Assembly (NCBI GenBank): GCA_964590195.1
Contig: CAZPWJ010000015.1
Location: 7,987-71,986, forward strand
DNA from: GCA-2731375 sp964590195
GTDB lineage: Bacteria > Pseudomonadota > Alphaproteobacteria > GCA-2731375
DNA length: 64,000 bases
Reading direction: 5' to 3'
The position numbers were made by a program, and so were the translations under genes. Numbering within the stretch: position 1 is the stretch's first letter; each line of letters begins with the position of its first letter. Under the pieces are notes generated by a model. The model worked only from the letters and a program-made list of their open reading frames with translations, did no database searches and had not been told where the DNA came from. Of the stretch, positions 50,975-59,732 are shown piece after piece.

Positions 50975-52909
50975 ATGAATCAGCCCCTTCCTGAAAATGG
51001 CGCGACCAAAGGTGTAATCGGCCGATTCCTTCGGCTGTTTGTGCCTGTTGCCGTTATCTGTGTTGGCGGGGCGATTGTCCTGTTTCGCTCGGAACTGGAT
51101 ACCGACCTGACAAAAATCCGCGCCTCGGAAACCATGTCCGTGCAACTGGGCGTCAGCTCCATTAGCCGCGCGGTGCAAACAATAACCAGGGATACAGCCT
51201 ATCTGGCGGCCCAGGGACGATTGCTGGACGAGCTGTCGAATTCACGGGTAGAGGCCGATGGCTATCTTGCCGCGGACTGGCTGACTTTTTCCCGGACCAG
51301 AGGAATCTATGATCAAATCCGCCTGCTTGATGCGACTGGCCAGGAACGTGAGCGGGTAAATTTTAATGGCGGATATCCCGCTAGCGTCGCAAAAGAGAAA
51401 CTGCAGAATAAAGGCAAGCGCTACTATTTTACCGATACGATCAAGCTGGGCCGAGGCGAGTTTTTTATCTCGCCGCTTGATCTAAACATCGAAGGCGGCA
51501 GGGTGGAGACACCGATCAAGCCAACGATACGTATTGGCACCCCTGTTTTTGACAGACGGGGACGGAAGAGCGGCATCGTCCTGCTGAACTATTATGGCGA
51601 CAGAATGCTCGGCGAATTTGGCCGCACCATGGGCGCGAATAAGGCCAGGGCCTGGCTGCTGAATAATCAGGGATTCTGGCTGAAGGGGCCGTCTGATGAT
51701 CTGGAATGGGGTTTCATGCACCAGCGGCCGGATGCATCCATGGCGCATCGCTATCCGGACGCATGGCAACGGATACTTGCGGCCGATCAAGGGCAGTTCG
51801 AGAATGAGCAGGGCCTTTGGACCTTCGCCACCGCCGTTCCACTGATTGAGGGGCAAAAGACCTCTTCCGGCACCCACGAAGCCTTTGCCCCCAGCAGATC
51901 GGAGTTGGAAAGCCGCGACTATTTCTGGAAGGCGGTGCTCTTGCTGCCACGGGAGGCCTATCGCGGCAGCATGTGGCAGACCGGCGTCAATATATTGGCG
52001 GCGGCGGCCATTCTGCTTGCCGGCCTGTTCATCGGCTGCTGGCGCCTGGCCAGCGCCTGGGTCCGCCAGGAGCAGGCCGAGGCGGAGGTGCGCCGGATCA
52101 ACCAGGGCCTGGAAGTCATGGTGGACGCGCGGACGGAGGAACTGAGGACAAAGAACGATGAGCTGGAAAGCCTGATCTATGTGGTTTCCCATGACCTTCG
52201 CGCGCCCATCCTCAAGTTCCAGGAATTCAGCGCCTTGTTCGAAAAGCTGGTCCGCAACGTCGAGGAGCGCCTGAAGACAGACGAGCCATCGGTCCAGGAA
52301 CTGGAAACGATCGCCGCGCAGCTCGGCGGACAGATCCCGGCATCACTGACGACGATGCTCGAAAATACTGACCGGATGTATCCGCTGGTCAATGGTTTGC
52401 ACCATATCTCGCGTGCCAATCGAGCCATCCTCGACATTCAGCCCTTGGACATGAACGCCATGCTGTCGAAAATCGCCGCGGAGCTGGACGCCGAGCTAAG
52501 GGCTACGGGCGGTACGATTGAAATTGCCGATCTGCCCGATTGCATGGGCGATGCGGCGCATCTGGAGATGGTTTTCACCAACCTTCTCGGCAATGCCATT
52601 AAATACCGCCATCCCGATCGTCCCCCCGCCGTGCGGATCTCAGGCGAGATGACGGACGGCCGCGCGGTCTACGAGGTCTCCGACAATGGGGTGGGTTTCG
52701 CCGCCGAGCATTGCCAGCATGTCTGGGATCTGTTTTACCGCCGGGTGCTGATGGGCGAAACGGAAGGCCAGGGCCTTGATCTGACCCTGGTCCGGCGCAT
52801 CGTGGAGCGCCATCACGGACGCATATCCCTGGAATCCGAGGAAGGCGTCGGCAGCCGGTTTCTGGTCGCCCTGCCCCCCGCGGCACAAGGCGAAACGGTT
52901 ACAGAATAA
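50975..52909 (+). CDS. Membrane sensor histidine kinase
   Basis: The 644-residue kinase has membrane helices at ~16-36 and ~338-358 around a large periplasmic sensor domain (Cache-like, inferred). A coiled coil leads to the H-box VSHDLRAPI (His406). The ATPase domain has NLLGNAIKY, DNGVGF and an unusual G2 box GQGLDLTL in place of GxGLGLA. No receiver gene is next to it. It follows the hemerythrin gene by 38 bases, so it may respond to redox or NO, but the ligand is unknown. Its 3' end overlaps hslU by 11 bases. Confidence 0.88.
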   Translation: MNQPLPENGATKGVIGRFLRLFVPVAVICVGGAIVLFRSELDTDLTKIRASETMSVQLGVSSISRAVQTITRDTAYLAAQGRLLDELSNSRVEADGYLAADWLTFSRTRGIYDQIRLLDATGQERERVNFNGGYPASVAKEKLQNKGKRYYFTDTIKLGRGEFFISPLDLNIEGGRVETPIKPTIRIGTPVFDRRGRKSGIVLLNYYGDRMLGEFGRTMGANKARAWLLNNQGFWLKGPSDDLEWGFMHQRPDASMAHRYPDAWQRILAADQGQFENEQGLWTFATAVPLIEGQKTSSGTHEAFAPSRSELESRDYFWKAVLLLPREAYRGSMWQTGVNILAAAAILLAGLFIGCWRLASAWVRQEQAEAEVRRINQGLEVMVDARTEELRTKNDELESLIYVVSHDLRAPILKFQEFSALFEKLVRNVEERLKTDEPSVQELETIAAQLGGQIPASLTTMLENTDRMYPLVNGLHHISRANRAILDIQPLDMNAMLSKIAAELDAELRATGGTIEIADLPDCMGDAAHLEMVFTNLLGNAIKYRHPDRPPAVRISGEMTDGRAVYEVSDNGVGFAAEHCQHVWDLFYRRVLMGETEGQGLDLTLVRRIVERHHGRISLESEEGVGSRFLVALPPAAQGETVTE

Positions 52910-54212
52910 ACTTCGACAGATCAGCGTTTTTAGCCAAATCGCCCATGTTGTCGCGCACGTATGCGGCATCAATGGTCACGGTTTCGCCGGGCCGATCCGT
53001 GGCGGTAAAGCTGATTTCGTCCAGCACGCGCTCCAAAATCGTATGCAGACGCCTGGCGCCGATATTCTCCACGTTCTGGTTGACCTCCGCCGCAACGGCG
53101 GCGATTTCGTCGATGGCGTCATCGGCGAATTCCAGGGTCACGCCCTCGGTATCCATCAGGGCGACATACTGCTTGATCAACGAAGCTTCCGGTTCCAGCA
53201 GGATGCGCTTGAAGTCATCCGCGCCCAGGGCCGACAGCTCCACCCGAATGGGCAGGCGGCCCTGTAACTCGGGCAACAGGTCCGACGGCTTGGCCAGATG
53301 GAAGGCGCCCGAGGCGATGAACAGGACATGGTCGGTCTTGATGGCGCCATACTTAGTGGACACGGTGGTGCCTTCCAACAGGGGCAACAGATCCCGCTGC
53401 ACTCCCTCGCGGCTGACATCGCCGCCCGAGCGTTCCGAGCGCGCGGTAACCTTGTCAATCTCGTCCAGGAAGACGATGCCGTTTTCCTCCACTGCCTGCA
53501 AGGCATCGCGGACCAGGGCCTCTTCATCCAACAGCTTATCGGATTCCTCCGCCACCAGGACGTCATAGGATTCCGCCACCGTCAGACGCCGGCGCTTGGT
53601 GCGTTCGCCGCCCAGGGCCTTGCCCAGCATATCGTTCAGATTCAGCATGCCCATCTGGGCCCCGGGCATGCCCGGCACCTCGAACGTGGGCAAGCCGCCA
53701 CCGCCGGTGTCGGCCAGGTCAAGTTCGACCTCTTTTTCCGCCAGCTCGCCTTCGCGCAGTTTCTTGCGAAAGGCATCGCGCGTGGACTCGGATGCGGTAT
53801 CGCCCACCAGGGCATCAAGCACGCGTTCTTCCGCTGCCAACTCGGCCTTGGCCTGAACGGTTTCACGGCGTTTATCGCGCATCATGGTCAGGGCGATTTC
53901 CACCAGATCGCGGACGATCTGTTCCACATCCCGGCCCACATAGCCGACTTCGGTGAACTTCGTGGCTTCAACCTTGACGAACGGCGCGCCGGCCAGCCGC
54001 GCCAGACGGCGGGCAATCTCGGTCTTGCCGACGCCGGTGGGGCCGATCATCAGAATATTCTTCGGCATTACCTCTTCGCGCATATTGCCTTCCAGCTGCA
54101 TCCGCCGCCAGCGGTTGCGCAGGGCGATGGCAACGGCGCGTTTGGCATCGTTCTGGCCGACGATAAAACGGTCGAGTTCGGAAACTATTTCCCGAGGGCT
54201 GAATTCTGTCAT
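52899..54212 (-). CDS. hslU: HslU, ATPase of the HslUV protease
   Basis: The 437-residue AAA+ unfoldase has LDRFIVGQNDAKRAVAIALRNRWRR, Walker A GPTGVGKTEIARRLA, the pore GYVGRD, Walker B IVFLDEIDK and the terminal KFIL that activates HslV. ATG 54212 overlaps the hslV stop (ATGA); the open frame extends upstream through hslV and is not used. Confidence 0.97.
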   Translation of the reverse strand: MTEFSPREIVSELDRFIVGQNDAKRAVAIALRNRWRRMQLEGNMREEVMPKNILMIGPTGVGKTEIARRLARLAGAPFVKVEATKFTEVGYVGRDVEQIVRDLVEIALTMMRDKRRETVQAKAELAAEERVLDALVGDTASESTRDAFRKKLREGELAEKEVELDLADTGGGGLPTFEVPGMPGAQMGMLNLNDMLGKALGGERTKRRRLTVAESYDVLVAEESDKLLDEEALVRDALQAVEENGIVFLDEIDKVTARSERSGGDVSREGVQRDLLPLLEGTTVSTKYGAIKTDHVLFIASGAFHLAKPSDLLPELQGRLPIRVELSALGADDFKRILLEPEASLIKQYVALMDTEGVTLEFADDAIDEIAAVAAEVNQNVENIGARRLHTILERVLDEISFTATDRPGETVTIDAAYVRDNMGDLAKNADLSKFIL

Positions 54213-54778
54213 GTGTCGCTTTCGGGACTTAGGGATTCCACGGTAACATTTTCGTTGGTGTAAACGCAGATGCCGGCGGCAATCTGCATGGCGCGGCGGG
54301 CAATGTCCTCCGACCCCATGTCGTCCCGGTCGATCAGGGCGCGGGCCGCCGCCAGGGCGTAGGAGCCGCCCGAGCCGATACCGATCAGGCCGTCCTCGGG
54401 TTCCAGCACGTCGCCGGTACCGGTCAGGACCAGCGAGGTATCCACATCCGCCACCGCCATCATCGCCTCCAGACGGCGCAGATAACGGTCGGTGCGCCAA
54501 TCCTTGGCCATTTCCACCGCCGCCCGGGTCAGGTTGCCGGGATGCTGTTCCAGCTTGCCCTCCAGGCGCTCGAACAAGGTAAAGGCGTCCGCCGTGGCGC
54601 CGGCGAAACCGGCGACGATCTTGCCCCCCGTGCCCAGGCGCCGCACCTTGCGGGCATTGGCCTTGATCACGGTCTGGCCCAGGCTGACCTGGCCGTCGCC
54701 GGCCATGACCACCGTATCACCCTTGCGGACGCACAAAATCGTCGTGCCGTACCAGGTTTCGCTGTTCGTATGATCCAC
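54209..54778 (-). CDS. hslV: HslV, peptidase of the HslUV protease
   Basis: The 189-residue precursor matures before TTILCVRKGDTVVMAGDGQVSLGQT, leaving an N-terminal threonine. Also seen: IGSGGSYALAAARAL. It forms a two-gene operon with hslU and is divergent from hisB across 195 bases. Confidence 0.97.
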   Translation of the reverse strand: MDHTNSETWYGTTILCVRKGDTVVMAGDGQVSLGQTVIKANARKVRRLGTGGKIVAGFAGATADAFTLFERLEGKLEQHPGNLTRAAVEMAKDWRTDRYLRRLEAMMAVADVDTSLVLTGTGDVLEPEDGLIGIGSGGSYALAAARALIDRDDMGSEDIARRAMQIAAGICVYTNENVTVESLSPESDT

Positions 54779-54973
54779 GTGTTCAGTATCCTTTGTGTCA
54801 GGCCCTTCATGTATGGCGAAACGCCGATCTATTCAAGCTTCGCGAATTCCAGGCGCGAAGCAATCAAGGTTAACGAACGGCGCACTGGCGATTGCCGCGC
54901 CGGGCTGTTATACCGCGCGGTATATACAGAGCAGTCGGGAAATGACTTCCGGCGGCAGTAAGGAGCAGAGGCC

Positions 54974-55573
54974 ATGCGCCAGGCCAAGGTGGAACGCAAT
55001 ACCAAGGAAACCCAGATCACCGTCGAGGTGAACCTGGACGGTACGGGCAGCTATGACGTGCAGACCGGATTGGGCTTTCTTGATCATATGCTGGAGCAGC
55101 TGTCGCGCCACAGCCTGATCGACCTGACGGTCCGGGCTGACGGCGATTTGCACATTGACGGCCACCACACCACCGAGGATACCGGCCTGGCCATTGGTGA
55201 GGCGATCCGCCAGGCCTTGGGCGAGCGTACGGGCATTGTCCGCTATGGCAACGCCGTGGTGCCCATGGACGAGACCCTGACCCGGGTGGCGCTCGATCTG
55301 TCGGACCGGCCCTATTTGATCTGGAAGGTTGCCTTCAATCGTCCGAAACTGGGCGATATGGACACGGAACTGTTCCGCGAATGGTTTCAGGCCATCAGCC
55401 AGGCCGCCGGCATCACCCTGCATGTGGAAGTGCTGTATGGCGAGAACAATCACCACATGATCGAAAGCTGCTTCAAGGCCCTGGCCCGCAGCCTGCGCCA
55501 GGCGGTGGAGATCGACCCTCGCCGGGCCGATGCCGTGCCCTCGACCAAGGGCGTCCTGGGCGGCAGCCTTTAA
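54974..55573 (+). CDS. hisB: Imidazoleglycerol-phosphate dehydratase
   Basis: The 199-residue monofunctional HisB has LGFLDHMLEQLSRH, the manganese-binding DGHHTTEDTG and GENNHHMIE, and ends ...PSTKGVLGG. It starts the his group. Confidence 0.97.
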   Translation: MRQAKVERNTKETQITVEVNLDGTGSYDVQTGLGFLDHMLEQLSRHSLIDLTVRADGDLHIDGHHTTEDTGLAIGEAIRQALGERTGIVRYGNAVVPMDETLTRVALDLSDRPYLIWKVAFNRPKLGDMDTELFREWFQAISQAAGITLHVEVLYGENNHHMIESCFKALARSLRQAVEIDPRRADAVPSTKGVLGGSL

Positions 55574-55585
55574 AGAGGGCTATTG

Positions 55586-56044
55586 ATGCGCCTCTATACG
55601 GTTCAGCACCGGCCAGCCGGTGACAGCGCACAAGATCCGGACGTGGTCCTGATCAAGGAAGGCTTTTGCTGGCCGGCCTTGTTCGTCCCGTTTCTGTGGC
55701 TGCTGTACCGTGGGCAATTCTGGGGCCTCGTGGCCTATCTGGGGCTGACCGCAGGATTGTCCGCCGTGGCTTATGGCGCCAGCCTGAACGAGATCGCCGT
55801 GCTGTTGCTCTCGCTGGTGCTATCCTTGCTGGTGGCCGCGCAGGCCAACGATTGGCGCCGCTGGCGCTTAAGCGCCAAGGGTTATGAACTGGTAACTGTG
55901 GTTGCCGCCGGCAGTTTGCGCCAGGCGGAGGAGATATTTTTTCACCACCGTTGGCAAAACCCCAATGCCGCGTCAACGCCGGCGCCGGTTCCTCTGCCCG
56001 CAAGCGCCCTGACCCCGTTCGCCACGCCCTTTGATCCTGTCTGA
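55586..56044 (+). CDS. DUF2628-like small membrane protein
   Basis: The 152-residue protein begins MRLYTVQHRP and has FCWPALFVPFLWLLYRGQFW followed by more hydrophobic segments, a pattern typical of DUF2628 proteins often placed between hisB and hisH in alphaproteobacteria. Function unknown. ATG 55586 is 12 bases after hisB. Confidence 0.8.
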   Translation: MRLYTVQHRPAGDSAQDPDVVLIKEGFCWPALFVPFLWLLYRGQFWGLVAYLGLTAGLSAVAYGASLNEIAVLLLSLVLSLLVAAQANDWRRWRLSAKGYELVTVVAAGSLRQAEEIFFHHRWQNPNAASTPAPVPLPASALTPFATPFDPV

Positions 56045-56062
56045 TTGAGTTTGAGAACATCC

Positions 56063-56707
56063 ATGCGTATCGCAATTGTCGACTATGGCTCCGGCAATCT
56101 CCGCTCCGCCGCCAAGGCGTTCGAACGCGCCGGCGAGGATCATGACGGCGCGGTCGAGGTCGTGGTGACTTCCAGGGCCGATGTGGTCGCCGCCGCCGAC
56201 CGGGTGGTGCTGCCAGGTGTGGGCGCCTTTGCCGATTGCCGGGCCGGTCTTGGCGCGGTTGATGGAATGGTCGAGGCGTTGCAGGAATTCGTCCAGCAAA
56301 GCGGCCGGCCGTTTCTGGGCATCTGCGTCGGCATGCAATTGCTGGCCGACCGCGGCCTGGAACATGGCGAGCATGCGGGCCTGGGTTGGATCGGCGGCGA
56401 GGTTAGCGCCATCGAGCCGGGCGACCGGCGCATGAAGGTGCCGCACATGGGCTGGAACGCCCTGCGCATCAAGGAAACGCCGCCAACGCTGTTCCATGGG
56501 ATTGATCCGGGCGCGCATGTCTATTTCGTGCATTCCTATGGCTTCGTGCCCACGCAGCAGAGCTGCATTCTGGCCGAGGTGGATTACGGCCCGCCAATTG
56601 TTGCCGCCATTGGCCAGGACAATATCGCCGGCACGCAATTCCATCCGGAGAAGAGCCAGGCCGTGGGTCTGCGCTTCATCGCCAACTTCCTTTCCTGGTC
56701 ACCCTGA
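56063..56707 (+). CDS. hisH: Imidazole glycerol phosphate synthase, glutaminase subunit
   Basis: The 214-residue class I glutaminase has IVDYGSGNLRS, nucleophile Cys in FLGICVGMQLL and the His-Glu of QFHPEKSQ. Works with HisF. ATG 56063 chosen over a TTG six codons upstream. Confidence 0.97.
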   Translation: MRIAIVDYGSGNLRSAAKAFERAGEDHDGAVEVVVTSRADVVAAADRVVLPGVGAFADCRAGLGAVDGMVEALQEFVQQSGRPFLGICVGMQLLADRGLEHGEHAGLGWIGGEVSAIEPGDRRMKVPHMGWNALRIKETPPTLFHGIDPGAHVYFVHSYGFVPTQQSCILAEVDYGPPIVAAIGQDNIAGTQFHPEKSQAVGLRFIANFLSWSP

Positions 56708-56733
56708 ATGGTCACCCTAATGAGACGCGTAAA

Positions 56734-57468
56734 ATGAATTTGTATCCCGCCATTGACCTGAAGGACGGCGACTGCGTGCGGTTGCTGCGTGGTGAAATGG
56801 ATGCCGCGACGGTCTTCAACAATGACCCAGCCGCCCAGGCGAAATCGTTTCAGGATGCGGGCTGCCAGTGGCTGCATCTGGTGGACCTGAACGGCGCCAT
56901 CGAAGGCCGGCCCGTCAACGGCGAGGCGGTGGCCGCGATCCTTGATGCCCTTTCCATCCCCGTGCAACTGGGCGGCGGCATCCGGGACGAGGCCACGGCG
57001 TTGGCCTGGCTGGAAGCCGGCATCCGCCGCGTCATCATCGGCACATTGGCGCTGCGCGAACCTGACCTGGTGGCCGACCTGTGTCGCCGCCATCCGGGCC
57101 GCGTCGCCATCGGCATTGATGGCCGGGATGGCCGCGTCGCGGTCGAAGGCTGGGTCGAACAATCGGACAGGCCGGTGATTGATCTGGCCCGCCATTTCGA
57201 AGGCGCCGGCGCCGCCGCCATTATTTACACCGACATTGACCGCGACGGCGCCATGCAGGGCCATAACGTTGCCGCGACGTCCCAATTAGCCGAGGGCATC
57301 TCCACGCCGGTCATTGCCTCCGGCGGGGTGACTAACCTGGACGATCTGCATGCCCTGCGCGCCGCCGCCGCGACAGGTATCGAAGGGGTGATCGTCGGCC
57401 GGGCGCTCTATGACGGCGCCTTTGACGTCGCCGCCGGCCTGGCGGCTTTGTCCGGCGAGGGGGCCTAG
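56734..57468 (+). CDS. hisA: Phosphoribosylformimino-AICAR-phosphate isomerase
   Basis: The 244-residue beta/alpha barrel has the catalytic aspartates in PAIDLKDGDCVRL and YTDIDRDGAMQG and phosphate loops GGGIRDE and ASGGV. Confidence 0.97.
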   Translation: MNLYPAIDLKDGDCVRLLRGEMDAATVFNNDPAAQAKSFQDAGCQWLHLVDLNGAIEGRPVNGEAVAAILDALSIPVQLGGGIRDEATALAWLEAGIRRVIIGTLALREPDLVADLCRRHPGRVAIGIDGRDGRVAVEGWVEQSDRPVIDLARHFEGAGAAAIIYTDIDRDGAMQGHNVAATSQLAEGISTPVIASGGVTNLDDLHALRAAAATGIEGVIVGRALYDGAFDVAAGLAALSGEGA

Positions 57469-57470
57469 GC

Positions 57471-58235
57471 ATGTTGACCAAACGCGTCATTCCCTGTCTC
57501 GACGTCAAGGATGGCCGGGTGGTCAAGGGTGTCAACTTTGTCGATCTGGTCGATGCGGGCGATCCGGTGGAGCAGGCCAAGATTTACGACAAGGCCGGCG
57601 CCGACGAACTGACATTCCTGGATATCACCGCATCATCGGATAACCGCGACATCATCTATGACGTGGTCAGCGCCACGGCGGAACATTGCTTCATGCCATT
57701 GACCGTGGGTGGCGGTGTCCGGGTGGTCGAAGACGTGCGCAAGCTGCTCCTGGCCGGCGCCGACAAGGTTTCCATCAACACCGCCGCCGTTAACCGACCG
57801 GAGTTCGTGGGCGAGGCGGCCTTGAAATTCGGCAACCAGTGCATTGTCGTCGCCATCGACGCCAAGCGCGACGGCCACGGCGGCTTCGAGGTCTTCACCC
57901 ACGGCGGGCGCAACCCCACGGGTATCGAGGTAATCGGCTGGGCCCGGCGCATGGTGGAACTGGGGGCCGGTGAAATTCTGCTCACCTCAATGGACCGGGA
58001 CGGCACCAAGTCGGGCTTCGACGTGGAATTGACCCGCGCCGTGGCCGATGCCATCAGCGTGCCCGTTATCGCCTCGGGCGGCGTCGGTACCTTGGATCAT
58101 ATGGTCGACGGCATTGTAGAGGGCCATGCGGACGCGGTTTTGGCCGCCTCGATCTTTCATTTTGGCGAATATTCTATTACGGAAGCGAAACAGGCCATGC
58201 GCGCGGCGGGGCTACCGGTACGGTTGGAGGCTTAG
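57471..58235 (+). CDS. hisF: Imidazole glycerol phosphate synthase, cyclase subunit
   Basis: The 254-residue barrel has IPCLDVKDGRVVKGVNF, LTSMDRDGTKSGFD and IASGGVGTLDHM. Two bases separate it from hisA. Confidence 0.97.
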   Translation: MLTKRVIPCLDVKDGRVVKGVNFVDLVDAGDPVEQAKIYDKAGADELTFLDITASSDNRDIIYDVVSATAEHCFMPLTVGGGVRVVEDVRKLLLAGADKVSINTAAVNRPEFVGEAALKFGNQCIVVAIDAKRDGHGGFEVFTHGGRNPTGIEVIGWARRMVELGAGEILLTSMDRDGTKSGFDVELTRAVADAISVPVIASGGVGTLDHMVDGIVEGHADAVLAASIFHFGEYSITEAKQAMRAAGLPVRLEA

Positions 58236-58236
58236 C

Positions 58237-58755
58237 GTGCCGACCCTGTACTTATTGCGCCATGGCAACGCCGGTTTTGGCGGCCCAGGGCAGCAGGATC
58301 GGGAGCGCGCATTGAATCCGGCGGGACGACAGGCTGCCACCTTGGTGGGGCGGTATCTGGCGCGATTGCCGGCGCGGCTCGATCTGGTCCTCTGTTCCGC
58401 CGCCGAGCGAACGCGGCAGACCTGGGCCCTAGTGGCGGCTGAACTGGACAATCCGCCCGAGGCGGAATTCGACGAAGCGCTTTATCTTTGTTCCGGCGCC
58501 GCACTGCGGCAACGGGTGGGCGGGCTACCCGAGACGGCGGAAAGCGTCATGATCATCGGTCATAATCCGGGGCTGCACGAAACCGCGTTGTTTTATAGCG
58601 GCGCCGGCGGCGGTGATGTGATAGGTCAGTTGCTGCTGGATTTCCCCCCCGCTGGCCTTGTCGGCCTAGAATTTGATCAACCCTGGGCGGCGGCAGCCCA
58701 GCAGGCAGCACATTTACGGTTTGTTGTCTCGCCCAAAGAGCTAACCGAGATCTAA
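58237..58755 (+). CDS. sixA: SixA-type phosphohistidine phosphatase
   Basis: The 172-residue histidine phosphatase has LLRHGNAG with the catalytic His, SAAERTRQTW and the second His in IIGHNPGL. Start is GTG 58237, after GGAGG and one base after the hisF stop; the frame is open upstream inside hisF but is not used. Substrate is not certain. Confidence 0.85.
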   Translation: MPTLYLLRHGNAGFGGPGQQDRERALNPAGRQAATLVGRYLARLPARLDLVLCSAAERTRQTWALVAAELDNPPEAEFDEALYLCSGAALRQRVGGLPETAESVMIIGHNPGLHETALFYSGAGGGDVIGQLLLDFPPAGLVGLEFDQPWAAAAQQAAHLRFVVSPKELTEI

Positions 58756-58777
58756 CTTCAATCCAACGAAAGCTTCC

Positions 58778-59140
58778 ATGATGTCAGAGCAAGAAACAGC
58801 GGACCCGGTACGGGGCAGTGAAATCCTCGACCAGCTCTATACAGTCATCGAACAACGGCGCGGCGCCGATCCGTCCGATTCCTGGACCGCCAAGCTGTTG
58901 CACAAGGGCGTGCCCAAGATCTGCCAAAAAGTCGGCGAGGAGGCCACCGAAGTCGTGGTCGCCGCCCTGGCGGAAAGCCGGGAAGAGCTGTTGGAGGAAA
59001 GCGCCGATCTGCTGTATCACCTGCTTGTCCTATTGGCCGCCAAGGGCGTGCAGCCCGACGAGGTCTATGAGGTGCTGCGCCGCCGCCGCATTGAAATGGA
59101 CATCAAGAAAAAGACGCAAAAGAAGCTCGAAAAGAAATAG
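58778..59140 (+). CDS. hisE: Phosphoribosyl-ATP pyrophosphatase
   Basis: The 120-residue protein has WTAKLLHKGVPKICQKVGEEATEVV and ESADLLYHLLVLL, the MazG-like helical signature of HisE. The C-terminus is a lysine-rich tail. Confidence 0.95.
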   Translation: MMSEQETADPVRGSEILDQLYTVIEQRRGADPSDSWTAKLLHKGVPKICQKVGEEATEVVVAALAESREELLEESADLLYHLLVLLAAKGVQPDEVYEVLRRRRIEMDIKKKTQKKLEKK

Positions 59141-59170
59141 TTCGAAGAGAATTGGGGTAAATGACACGCC

Positions 59171-59539
59171 ATGGCCTATGACCAGAACAATATCTTCGCC
59201 CGCATCCTGCGCGGCGAGATTCCCTGCAAGAAAGTGCACGAGAACGAGCACGCCCTGGCCTTTCACGACATCAACCCGCAGATGCCCGTGCATGTTCTGG
59301 TGATCCCGAAGGGCCCCTACACCAATCTGGCCGAGTTCAACGCGGGCGCCACGGTGGAGGAAATGGGCGCCTTCATGCGGGCGGTGGCGGAAACCGCCAA
59401 GATCGTCGGCGTGGAAGAGTCAGGCTATCGCCTTGTCGCCAACAATGGCGAGGATGCGCACCAGGAAGTGCCGCATTTCCACATGCATATCTTTGGCGGC
59501 CGGCGCATCATGGGCCGGATGATCAAAGCGCAGGACTAG
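59171..59539 (+). CDS. hinT: HIT-family nucleotide hydrolase (HinT-like)
   Basis: The 122-residue protein has HVLVIPKG, the LVANNGEDAHQEVPH segment and the His triad HFHMHIFGGR. HinT proteins hydrolyse purine nucleotide phosphoramidates. It follows hisE by 30 bases. Confidence 0.92.
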   Translation: MAYDQNNIFARILRGEIPCKKVHENEHALAFHDINPQMPVHVLVIPKGPYTNLAEFNAGATVEEMGAFMRAVAETAKIVGVEESGYRLVANNGEDAHQEVPHFHMHIFGGRRIMGRMIKAQD

Positions 59540-59661
59540 GCCCGCCGAAAATTAGGGCGCACCCCGGTCCGCGTAGAATTGGCCTAGAATGTGGCAATTC
59601 CGCGAAATTCTTACAACCAGGATCGACTTGTTCTCTTCCCGCAACAATTTTTCCGACAATA

Positions 59662-59700
59662 TTTATGGTAGTTCAATTTCATAACATGAATTACCATAAT
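59662..59700. repeat. Imperfect 14-base inverted repeat before a histidine kinase
   Basis: Arms 59662-59675 and 59687-59700 match at 12 of 14 positions around an 11-base spacer (core TATGGTA/TACCATA). It ends 32 bases before the kinase start and could be an operator. Confidence 0.45.
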
Positions 59701-59732
59701 CCTTGGGAGAAATTGGGGAAGGTGTCGTTGTT

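Noticed and set aside
59570..59604. Inverted repeat GAATTG/CAATTC after hinT
   Set aside because: Six-base arms with a 13-base loop and no T-run; could arise by chance.
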